Of a stretch of 16,731 bases of DNA, positions 1 to 5,928 are shown in pieces. The translations under genes were made by a program, and so were the position numbers. Origin of the DNA: Flavobacteriaceae bacterium UBA2765 (lineage in GTDB: Bacteria > Bacteroidota > Bacteroidia > Flavobacteriales > Flavobacteriaceae); contig DEIV01000120.1 of NCBI GenBank assembly GCA_002352665.1, forward strand, positions 1-16,731. Direction: 5' to 3'. Every line of letters starts with the position of its first letter. Position 1 is the first letter of the stretch. The notes under the pieces were generated by a model. It made no database searches and was not told the DNA's origin. It saw only the letters and a program-made list of their open reading frames with translations.

Positions 1-1
1 T

Positions 2-1093
2 GATGCTCAAGACGAACCCAATGCCATAACAACTGCAGCTCCATTTTTAATGATAGCACCTGATGCTAGATCTGGAGGTATGGGTGATATTGGTGTAGCA
101 ACAGCACCAGATGCTAACTCACAACATTATAATCCGGCTAAATTTGCTTTTTCACCCACGCAATTTTCAATAGCTGCAAACTATACACCATGGTTAAGAA
201 ACTTAACCAATGATGTATTTGTAAGTAGTATGGTTTTTTCTAATAGAATAGATGAGCAAAGTGCCTGGGCAGCAAGTTTAAAATTTTTCTCATTAGGGAC
301 AATAGATCTTACAGATAATGCTGGAAATGCTATTGGTACTGAAAATCCTAATGAATTTTCATTAGACGGTTCTTATTCATTAAAATTAAATGAAACTTTT
401 GCTTTAGCCGTTGGTTTAAGGTATATCCGTTCAGATTTTGCTTTAAGAGTTGAAAATTCTGATTTAAAAACCGTAAATACATTTGCTGTTGATGTGGCAG
501 GTTATTACGAATCTGATGAAAAAAATTATGGAAATATAAATGGTATTTGGAGAGGTGGATTCAACATCTCTAATATTGGGCCTAAAGTTGAATTAACAGA
601 TGGTGGTAGAGAAAGTTTTATTCCAACAAATTTAAGATTAGGTGGTGGCTTTGAAATTATATTAGACGATATGAATTCTATTACACCAAATGTAGAATTT
701 AATAAATTATTAGTCCCTACCCCTCCAATTAGAGACAGTGAAACCGGCGAAATTATTAGCGGTAAAGATGATGATATAGGCTATTTAAATGGTATGTTTA
801 GTTCTTTTGGAGATGCTCCTGACGGATTTAGTGAAGAAATTAAAGAATTTACCTGGGCAGTAGGTGCAGAATATATGTATGATAATACTTTAGGATTAAG
901 AGCAGGATATTTTAACGAAAGTGATATCAAAGGAGCTCGTAAATACTTTACTTTAGGTGCCGGATTTAAATTTAAGAGTTTAAACTTAGACCTTTCATAT
1001 TTGATCAATTCTTCTGATGTTAACAATCCTTTAGAAAATACATTGCGTTTTTCTCTGACCTTTAATTTTGGAGATATGTATGATTCATATTAA
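2..1093 (+). CDS. porV: PorV, type IX secretion outer-membrane protein (5' partial)
   Basis: Outer-membrane beta-barrel of the FadL type. In the type IX secretion system (T9SS) PorV shuttles cargo proteins carrying a C-terminal signal from the translocon to the attachment complex. The reading frame is open from base 2, so the start codon and most of the signal peptide lie outside the window. The first visible residues (DAQDEPNAITTAAPF) look like the mature N-terminus, and the adjoining stretch around bases 40-115, with MIAPDARSGGMGDIG, is a PorV/FadL hallmark. Of the protein 363 residues are visible, close to the usual full length of about 380-400. The C-terminus ends in a strand-like aromatic segment (FNFGDMYDSY). 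An ATG at base 50 is internal and is not the start. The neighbour cdd downstream is the common flavobacterial arrangement. A strong terminator follows. Confidence 0.93.
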   Translation, partial: DAQDEPNAITTAAPFLMIAPDARSGGMGDIGVATAPDANSQHYNPAKFAFSPTQFSIAANYTPWLRNLTNDVFVSSMVFSNRIDEQSAWAASLKFFSLGTIDLTDNAGNAIGTENPNEFSLDGSYSLKLNETFALAVGLRYIRSDFALRVENSDLKTVNTFAVDVAGYYESDEKNYGNINGIWRGGFNISNIGPKVELTDGGRESFIPTNLRLGGGFEIILDDMNSITPNVEFNKLLVPTPPIRDSETGEIISGKDDDIGYLNGMFSSFGDAPDGFSEEIKEFTWAVGAEYMYDNTLGLRAGYFNESDIKGARKYFTLGAGFKFKSLNLDLSYLINSSDVNNPLENTLRFSLTFNFGDMYDSY

Positions 1094-1122
1094 TCGATTA
1101 AATTTATAAGTAACATTATTTT

Positions 1123-1170
1123 AAATCATTTTAGTACTTTAGGGCCACCTAAACTAAAATGATTTTTTTT
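1123..1170 (+). terminator. Rho-independent terminator after porV
   Basis: Perfect 13-bp stem: AAATCATTTTAGT (1123-1135) pairs with ACTAAAATGATTT (1153-1165). Inside the loop a second short stem TTAGG/CCTAA can form around GCCA. The right arm runs straight into a T tract (1163-1170). It sits 30 bases after the porV stop and only 20 bases before the cdd start. Confidence 0.88.
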
Positions 1171-1190
1171 AGCCCAAACTGTAGCATCTA

Positions 1191-1673
1191 ATGAAAAAAC
1201 TACAAGTCAATTCAACCTATATATTATTTGATAGTATTGATGAACTCGATAAAGATATACAACACTTAATGAACATTGCCATTGAAGCTAGAAAAAAGGC
1301 CTATGCTCCTTATTCTAAATTTAGTGTAGGTGCTGCTATTATATTAGACAATAATCAAATTGTTACCGGTAACAATCAAGAAAATGCTGCTTTTCCTTCA
1401 GGAATGTGTGCAGAAAGGGTAGCTATTTATAGTGCAGGAGCCGAATTTCCTAATAACACTATCAAATCAATTGCCATTTCAGCCAGTTCTTTAAAACAAA
1501 AAGTATCACAACCTGTTGCTCCTTGTGGAGCATGCAGACAGAGTATAGCCGAATATGAATTCCGACAAAAATCGCCCATTGAAATTTATTTTATGGGAGA
1601 ATTAGGTAATGTTATTAAAGTAAATTCATTAAAAGACCTATTACCTTTTGGATTTGATAGTAGTTTTCTTTAA
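1191..1673 (+). CDS. cdd: Cytidine deaminase
   Basis: Zinc hydrolase that deaminates cytidine and deoxycytidine to uridine and deoxyuridine in cytosolic pyrimidine salvage. The protein has 160 residues. The catalytic motif C73-A74-E75 (in SGMCAERVAIY) supplies one zinc ligand and the proton-shuttling glutamate; P111-C112-G-A-C115 supplies the other two cysteines. The three-cysteine pattern and the length fit the small homotetrameric class rather than the longer E. coli-type dimer. YAPYSKFSVGAA (38-49) and NQENAAFPSG (62-71) are the substrate-site segments. The ATG at 1191 gives the usual flavobacterial N-terminus MKKLQV. It follows the porV terminator so closely that it either depends on read-through or has a promoter inside that hairpin region; no clear -7 box is visible. 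Confidence 0.95.
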   Translation: MKKLQVNSTYILFDSIDELDKDIQHLMNIAIEARKKAYAPYSKFSVGAAIILDNNQIVTGNNQENAAFPSGMCAERVAIYSAGAEFPNNTIKSIAISASSLKQKVSQPVAPCGACRQSIAEYEFRQKSPIEIYFMGELGNVIKVNSLKDLLPFGFDSSFL

Positions 1674-1707
1674 GTCCATCCTTAACAGGAGCTTCGCTCG
1701 GTAACTA

Positions 1708-1730
1708 AAATTAAAGCAGTGCTTTAAATT
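1708..1730 (+). terminator. Short hairpin after cdd, possible weak terminator
   Basis: TTAAAGC (1711-1717) and GCTTTAA (1721-1727) form a 7-bp stem with a 3-base loop, extendable by two A-T pairs across one mismatch. Only a weak T-rich stretch follows (ATTTGTT), so termination would be partial. A second small hairpin, GAGC-TTC-GCTC, lies at about 1689-1699. Confidence 0.35.
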
Positions 1731-1795
1731 TGTTAATCCAAAGGGAAGGGAATTGTTGCGGATTTTATTCACCTATTTCAAAAAATAATTAAAAC

Positions 1796-2167
1796 ATGAC
1801 CGATATACTAAACAGAGAAGATATTCATTTAATAATTTCAGAATTCTACGTTAAATTATTAAAAGATGATCTCGTTAAACATTTTTTCGAAGATATTGTT
1901 AAAAATGATCATTTAGCAGCACATATTGAAACCGTTACCGACTTTTGGAACGGTATCTTATTCAATACTACAGATTACCAAAGAAATGCCATGCAGCCTC
2001 ATTTGATTTTAAATCAGACTAAAGTTTTTAAAAAAGAACATTTTAACAGATGGCTAGCACATTTTACGACTACAATAGATACTAATTTTAAGGGTGAAAA
2101 AGCAGAATTGGCTAAAACAAGAGCCTTGTCCGTTGCTACAATTATGGAAATAAAAATGCGAACATAG
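1796..2167 (+). CDS. Group III truncated haemoglobin
   Basis: Small haem-binding globin with a 2-on-2 helical fold, 123 residues, cytosolic. Group III truncated globins bind oxygen and nitric oxide; their physiological role is not settled. Visible marks: the N-terminal REDIHLIISEFYVKL helix with Tyr18 at the B10 position, His43 near the distal E7 position, the segment DFWNGILF (49-56), the conserved MQPHL (66-70), the proximal haem ligand His82 in KEHFNRWL with Trp86 at G8, and the C-terminal helix AKTRALSVATIMEIK. The Tyr/His/Trp arrangement agrees with the Campylobacter group III globin as I remember it; the helix-position labels are inferred. Length is typical. It probably forms its own transcription unit or reads through from cdd 122 bases upstream. 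Confidence 0.93.
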   Translation: MTDILNREDIHLIISEFYVKLLKDDLVKHFFEDIVKNDHLAAHIETVTDFWNGILFNTTDYQRNAMQPHLILNQTKVFKKEHFNRWLAHFTTTIDTNFKGEKAELAKTRALSVATIMEIKMRT

Positions 2168-2394
2168 TAGAGAGAAATGTATTTATACGTTTATAATAAA
2201 CTTTGAATAAGGTTTGCAGCATGTTTGCTGTAGGAGAACTTTTTTAGACAGTTTTCACATCTCAAGCTTAATAAATTACAATCTCTTTAAATGTGGAAGA
2301 TACTCTTTAGCTCTATCTTTTTTATCATTACAAAATAATGGTTAAAATAGCTCTATCTTTTTTGGCCTTTTATACGTTTACCTCATCAAAGAAG
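2168..2394. other. Gap between globin gene and small-peptide genes
   Basis: No convincing gene in either strand; the longest ATG-started frames I found are 13 and 26 codons and look like nothing known. It contains a weak hairpin CAGCA-TGTT-TGCTG at 2217-2230 followed 12 bases later by six T, which could end the globin transcript, and a 16-base direct repeat listed separately. Confidence 0.5.
2308..2363. repeat. 16-base direct repeat pair
   Basis: TAGCTCTATCTTTTTT occurs at 2308-2323 and again at 2348-2363, 40 bases apart. It lies just downstream of the last small-peptide gene (transcribed leftward). On the plus strand the copies end in T runs; a short CATTA/TAATG stem lies between them. Function unknown. 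Confidence 0.7.
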
Positions 2395-2511
2395 CTAACA
2401 ATTACCTGCAACTCTACCCATCATATATGCAACTTGGCCAGCAAATAAGATAATTATTACAATTGATAGAATGATTATAGAGATTTTATTAAAAACTTTA
2501 TTTGAAAACAT
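2395..2511 (-). CDS. Leaderless 38-residue membrane peptide, paralogue of the neighbouring precursor core
   Basis: ATG at 2511-2509, stop TAG at 2397-2395, 38 residues; no upstream in-frame ATG before a stop. A short basic N-terminus (MFSNKVFNKI) leads into one hydrophobic helix (about residues 10-24), then AGQVAYMMGRVAGNC. Residues 22-38 match residues 38-54 of the 55-residue precursor just upstream (2776-2609) at 10 of 17 positions, sharing AG..AYM.GR..GNC. Seven of those ten identical residues use different synonymous codons, which argues for selection on a translated product rather than a recent copied fragment. It has no double-glycine leader, so it should not be a substrate of the C39 exporter and probably stays in the inner membrane. 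I infer an immunity-type mimic or an accessory component. A perfect palindrome separates it from the precursor gene. Confidence 0.68.
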   Translation of the reverse strand: MFSNKVFNKISIIILSIVIIILFAGQVAYMMGRVAGNC

Positions 2512-2544
2512 AATATATTTCTTAATTAATAAATTTATCTTACT

Positions 2545-2576
2545 AACATCTTTGCTTAAATTTAAGCAAAGATGTT
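2545..2576. terminator. 32-base perfect palindrome between peptide genes
   Basis: AACATCTTTGCTTAAA (2545-2560) is followed directly by its exact reverse complement (2561-2576). On the minus strand it lies after the precursor gene (2776-2609) and 33 bases before the leaderless gene (2511-2395), so it could terminate, attenuate or stabilise the message between them. Only the plus strand has a short T run after it (GTTTTAA), so as a classical terminator it would work better for rightward transcripts. Confidence 0.6.
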
Positions 2577-2608
2577 TTAATTAATTGGAATTACTTTACC
2601 CAATAATA

Positions 2609-2776
2609 TTAGTCACAGTTTCCATCTGTTCTTCCTTTCATGTAAGCTATTTCTCCTGCCAAATAAACTACTCCTGCAATAGCAGCAATAGCCCCCAAGA
2701 TTATAAACCCTCCTTGAATTTCTCTATGCTCAACCGAATTTAATTCTTGAACACCAAATTTACTTAAATTTTTCAT
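2609..2776 (-). CDS. Double-glycine leader peptide precursor A (bacteriocin-like)
   Basis: 55-residue precursor. The leader begins MKNLSKFGVQELN and ends in QGG at residues 21-23, with Leu at -12, Glu at -8 and Ile at -4 relative to the cut, matching the consensus read by C39 peptidases. The predicted 32-residue core (24-55) is a hydrophobic helix rich in Gly and Ala (FIILGAIAAIAGVVYLAGE) followed by a polar tail AYMKGRTDGNCD with a single Cys54. That composition resembles class IIb two-peptide bacteriocins, though I recognise no named family. The start lies 18 bases after the stop of precursor B, so the two are probably co-transcribed. Export and processing are most likely by the C39 exporter at 5769-3604. 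Activity (bacteriocin or signal) is inferred. Confidence 0.85.
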   Translation of the reverse strand: MKNLSKFGVQELNSVEHREIQGGFIILGAIAAIAGVVYLAGEIAYMKGRTDGNCD

Positions 2777-2794
2777 TATTTCTAGTTTTTATTT

Positions 2795-2962
2795 TTAATT
2801 ACATGCACATCCTTGTCTATATTTTGCTATAATATACTCAGCAATATCAACTCCTAAACCCAAATCAGGTGAAATTCTTTGCCACCATTCAGTACCCCCA
2901 TCAGTTTCTTTTATTTCTTTAGCATTCAACACTTGAACACCATAATTTTCTAAATTTTTCAT
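2795..2962 (-). CDS. Double-glycine leader peptide precursor B (bacteriocin-like)
   Basis: 55-residue precursor of the same length and layout as precursor A. The leader shares 13 of 23 positions with A (MKNL, GVQ, LN, Glu -8, Glu -5, GG) and ends in DGG at 21-23; Leu -12, Glu -8 and Ile -7 fit the C39 consensus, while -4 is Thr. The 32-residue core (24-55) is unrelated to A over most of its length: an aromatic start TEWWQRISPDLG, an amphipathic middle DIAEYIIAKYRQ and a C-terminus GCACN with two cysteines. Conserved leader plus diverged core of equal length suggests a pair working together. It is the first small gene of the group; the 157-base gap upstream probably holds its promoter, but I see no canonical -7 box there. 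Confidence 0.87.
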   Translation of the reverse strand: MKNLENYGVQVLNAKEIKETDGGTEWWQRISPDLGLGVDIAEYIIAKYRQGCACN

Positions 2963-3014
2963 AAAATTAAAATTTTTAAATTAAATATTTGTTTTTTGTC
3001 TTGTAAATTTTAAT

Positions 3015-3041
3015 GAGATGCTGACACAAGTTCAGCATGAC
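3015..3041. repeat. Short interspersed palindrome, GTCATGCTGA type
   Basis: ATGCTGA and TCAGCAT (7 bp) around CACAAGT. Read on the minus strand it starts GTCATGCTGAACTTG and ends CAGCATCTC, a sequence that I recall recurring between genes in flavobacterial genomes. It sits between the helix-turn-helix gene and precursor B and could form a hairpin in that transcript. Confidence 0.55.
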
Positions 3042-3119
3042 CTTGCACTTACAATAACGGTAATCAAAACATTTAAAATGTGCACCTTTTTTGTTTTGAT
3101 AGTGCTAATATATATTTGC

Positions 3120-3437
3120 TTACTGCAATAACCTTGCAGTAGAGAAATTTTCTTTTAAAATAGTACATCCTGCATAAATGGTTTTTAATTCTTCTTTAAC
3201 CATTACTTGCACTGTTACACTTACCAAAAGATCAAAATCAAAACCATAATAGTAGGTATTCCTTTTTCGGTTAAAGTATATTGGGGCGTCTAAGTCTTTT
3301 AGTTTTTCTAAGGTAATGTAAAGCTGTCGTTCGCTTACGTAAAGTTTTTTGGCAAATTCGGCAGGTGTTCCCGTTTTTTCTTGTTGAATTAATTTGTGTG
3401 CTTTTCGTAAACGTTCTAGTTGTTTTAATGTTTTCAT
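3120..3437 (-). CDS. Small helix-turn-helix protein with leader-like C-terminus
   Basis: 105 residues. The N-terminal half (about 5-65) is a winged helix-turn-helix of the HTH_11 kind: TPAEFAKKLYVSERQLYITL forms the recognition region, and YFNRKRNTYYYG the wing. I recall proteins like this beside double-glycine peptide genes in Bacteroidota, so a role in controlling the peptide genes directly downstream is likely. The C-terminal part is odd: residues 79-90 (MVKEELKTIYAG) carry Met -12, Glu -8, Leu -7, Ile -4 and Ala-Gly at -2/-1, close to the double-glycine processing consensus, followed by a 15-residue tail CTILKENFSTARLLQ. It lies 166 bases after the exporter gene stop and may share its transcript. 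Confidence 0.75.
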   Translation of the reverse strand: MKTLKQLERLRKAHKLIQQEKTGTPAEFAKKLYVSERQLYITLEKLKDLDAPIYFNRKRNTYYYGFDFDLLVSVTVQVMVKEELKTIYAGCTILKENFSTARLLQ

Positions 3438-3556
3438 AGTATTTTATTTAAATATTTAACAATGCTTTCATTTACTTCGTATTCAGAAGTTTTAGACTGT
3501 AGCTTAAGACAGGTTAAAAGGTAAAGAATCTTTTAAATTAGGACTTCTAATCATGA

Positions 3557-3596
3557 GCTTCCTCGTTGTTCCTTTGGTCGCTCCATCGGAATGACA
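3557..3596. repeat. Interspersed repeat, GTCATTCCGA type
   Basis: On the minus strand it begins GTCATTCCGATGGAGCGACC and ends in AACGAGGAAGC. It resembles widely dispersed intergenic repeats of Bacteroidota, and its head (GTCATnCnGA) matches the element at 3015-3041 in the same orientation. It is the main recognisable content of the gap between exporter and helix-turn-helix genes. Confidence 0.45.
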
Positions 3597-3603
3597 GTTT
3601 GCT

Positions 3604-5769
3604 TTATGATTCGTCAATCAAAACCGGCATTTGCTGCTCCCACAACCTATAATAATGTCCTTTTTTTTCAAAAAGTACCTTATGACTGCCCTGTTCTATT
3701 ACCTTTCCTTTTTCTAAGACTACAATAGTATCTGCATGTATAACAGTGCTTAATCGGTGTGCAATCACTATAATAGTTTTATGTTGTTCTCTTAAACGCT
3801 GTATGGTACGCTGTATATAATTTTCTGATGTGCTGTCTAAGGAAGAAGTGGCTTCATCTAACACTAAAATTTCAGGTTGTTTATACAAGGCTCTGGCAAT
3901 GGCTATCCGTTGCTTTTGTCCACCAGAAAGTGCTGCTCCATTTTCACCCAAATAGGTATTAAACCCGTTTGGTAAAGTTTCTATAAACTCTAAAATACCT
4001 ATACTTTTGCAAATGTTTAAAATGCTTTCCATGTCTGGTTGAAAATCTCCAACAGCAATATTATCAATTACATTACCTGCAAACAAGTCTATTTTTTGGG
4101 GTACAACACTTACCAATTGCCGTAAGCTATCATTTTCTATATATTGTAAATCTATGTCACCAATACTAATACCGCCGCTTTGCAATGGATACATATTTTG
4201 TACCAATGAAATTAAAGTTGACTTCCCCGAACCACTCTCACCAACAATAGCCGTAATCTTTCCTTTTTTTATAGTCAAATTAAAATCGTCGAACACCTCT
4301 ACTCTTGTTCCGTAACGAAACTTTACATTTTTAAATGCAATATCGCCTATTTTATCGGCAGTTAGTTTGAATTTATTTTCTGTTTCTTCACGTTCTAAGT
4401 CCATTATTTCAAACAACCTATCGGCCGCAATCAGAGCATTTTGTATAGTTTTATTAGCCGTTATTAAATTGGCAACAGGTCCGGTAAAATATCCAATGAT
4501 AGCATAAAAGGACAATAATTCTCCCGGTGTAATTTCTTGGTCTATTACAAAATAAGTACCACTCCATAATAAAATAATTGTAAATATCTGCGATACGGTT
4601 TGAGATGATGTACCACTAAAAACACTATTTAATGCTGAGGTATAACCAATATGCAGTAAATTGATAAAACGTGTTTCTGTTTTGATATTCGCAAAATCTT
4701 CCAATCCAAAACGTTTGATAGTACCAACTGCGTTTAATGATTCTACCAATTGGCTTTCTAAATCGGCACTTCGTTCCATTATTTTACGCTCTGTTTTTTT
4801 ATTTAATCTATTTGTAATCAAATAAATGATTAGGTAAACAGGAATAATGGCTAACATAATCATGGCTAGTTTCCAATAATAGCTAAACATCAAAGCAAAT
4901 GAAAAAATAACTACGAATATGTTTACAGTTAATGACAAAGAAGTACTATTAATAAATACACGTATTTTAACGGCATCATTTATACGCGAGATGATTTCAC
5001 CCACCCGCATGGTATCAAAAAATTGTTGCGGTAGTTTTAACAAGTGTTTATAGTAACCCAGAATGAGTCTAGCATCTATTTGTTGACCTGTTTTAATGAG
5101 AAAAATATCTTTAAAAACCCCAATAAATATTTGTAAGAGTAATAAGATTAACATGATTATACTTAACAAGTTCAACAACTTTGTATTACCACCCACCAAA
5201 ACATGGTCTGTTATTTTTTGAATGTAAATGGAAGTTGACAATCCTAATAGAGTATAAATAATGGCTCCAATTAATGCCTGAAAAAGTACAAATTTATGAG
5301 GTTTTAGTAAAAACCAAAAACGTTTCAAAATTGATACTTTTTCATTGCCCTCTGTAAAGGACTCATTTGGTAAAAGCAATACCAATACACCTGTCCATTC
5401 TTTTTGAAATGCTGCATGTGTTTTTTTATGAATTTTTCCGGTTCCCGGATCCATAATGGTAATATACTTTTTGTCAATTTTATAAATGACTACATAATGT
5501 TGTAACTGTTCTTTTACTATAATATGGGCAATAGAAGGTTTGGGTATTTTAAAAAGGCTATCAAATTCACCACGTACACCTTTGGCTTCAAAACCTAACT
5601 TTTGAGCAGCTTCAATCAAACCCAACACATTTGTTCCTTTTTTATCAGTACCTGCATATTGACGGATTCTGGCAATTGGTATTTCCAATTTATAATGAGC
5701 ACTGACAGATGCTAAACATGCAGCACCACAGTCGGTAATATCATGCTGTTTTATGTTAATCTTTGCCAT
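3604..5769 (-). CDS. Peptidase-containing ABC exporter (C39 peptidase, bacteriocin type)
   Basis: Inner-membrane ABC transporter of 721 residues that cuts double-glycine leaders and exports the cores. Domains in order: an N-terminal C39 cysteine peptidase (about 1-135), a transmembrane domain (about 155-440, six predicted helices) and an ATPase (about 475-715). The peptidase looks active: Gln8 for the oxyanion hole, Cys14 in ITDCGAACL, His91 in LQHYVVIY and Asp107 in IMDPGTG. The ATPase has Walker A GESGSGKST (510-518), signature LSGGQ (614-618), Walker B ILVLDE (634-639) and H-loop His671. This is the complete PCAT architecture, so processing and export can occur in one protein. The partner adaptor gene lies 159 bases upstream on the same strand; the likely substrates are the small precursors downstream. 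Confidence 0.96.
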   Translation of the reverse strand: MAKINIKQHDITDCGAACLASVSAHYKLEIPIARIRQYAGTDKKGTNVLGLIEAAQKLGFEAKGVRGEFDSLFKIPKPSIAHIIVKEQLQHYVVIYKIDKKYITIMDPGTGKIHKKTHAAFQKEWTGVLVLLLPNESFTEGNEKVSILKRFWFLLKPHKFVLFQALIGAIIYTLLGLSTSIYIQKITDHVLVGGNTKLLNLLSIIMLILLLLQIFIGVFKDIFLIKTGQQIDARLILGYYKHLLKLPQQFFDTMRVGEIISRINDAVKIRVFINSTSLSLTVNIFVVIFSFALMFSYYWKLAMIMLAIIPVYLIIYLITNRLNKKTERKIMERSADLESQLVESLNAVGTIKRFGLEDFANIKTETRFINLLHIGYTSALNSVFSGTSSQTVSQIFTIILLWSGTYFVIDQEITPGELLSFYAIIGYFTGPVANLITANKTIQNALIAADRLFEIMDLEREETENKFKLTADKIGDIAFKNVKFRYGTRVEVFDDFNLTIKKGKITAIVGESGSGKSTLISLVQNMYPLQSGGISIGDIDLQYIENDSLRQLVSVVPQKIDLFAGNVIDNIAVGDFQPDMESILNICKSIGILEFIETLPNGFNTYLGENGAALSGGQKQRIAIARALYKQPEILVLDEATSSLDSTSENYIQRTIQRLREQHKTIIVIAHRLSTVIHADTIVVLEKGKVIEQGSHKVLFEKKGHYYRLWEQQMPVLIDES

Positions 5770-5809
5770 ATATTAGGTTAATTCTATTTCTTATTACTTT
5801 AAAACTATA

Positions 5810-5842
5810 ATACCTGCGAGGTCTTAAAGACCTTGTAGGTAT
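5810..5842. repeat. CCTACAAGGT palindromic repeat, copy 1
   Basis: ATACCTGCGAGGTCTT (5810-5825) and AAGACCTTGTAGGTAT form a 16-bp hairpin; the two deviations from perfect complementarity are G-U pairs in plus-strand RNA. A T run follows on the plus side. It lies between the adaptor and exporter genes, in the leader of the exporter transcript. Confidence 0.7.
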
Positions 5843-5861
5843 TTTTGGATTTGATGTTACA

Positions 5862-5889
5862 CCTACAAGGTTTTTTGAAACCTTGCAGG
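5862..5889. repeat. CCTACAAGGT palindromic repeat, copy 2
   Basis: CCTACAAGGTTT (5862-5873) and AAACCTTGCAGG (5878-5889) around TTTG, 12 bp with one A/C mismatch (a G-U pair in minus-strand RNA). It sits 19 bases after copy 1, so the adaptor-exporter gap holds two hairpins of one family in tandem. Confidence 0.7.
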
Positions 5890-5928
5890 AAATGAGTATT
5901 TATTCTGTTAACTACAAATAATTAATAG

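Noticed and set aside
781..1026. 81-codon minus-strand open frame inside porV
   Set aside because: Antisense shadow of the porV reading frame; composition is that of reversed coding DNA and no family is recognisable.
2182..2380. 12-base repeat TTTATACGTTTA at 2182-2193 and 2369-2380
   Set aside because: Matches of 12 bases are expected by chance in AT-rich DNA of this size, and nothing else supports an attachment-site role.
3504..3554. 16-codon minus-strand frame between exporter and helix-turn-helix genes
   Set aside because: Has an ATG but no leader motif, no ribosome site and no resemblance to the precursors; overlaps repeat-derived sequence.
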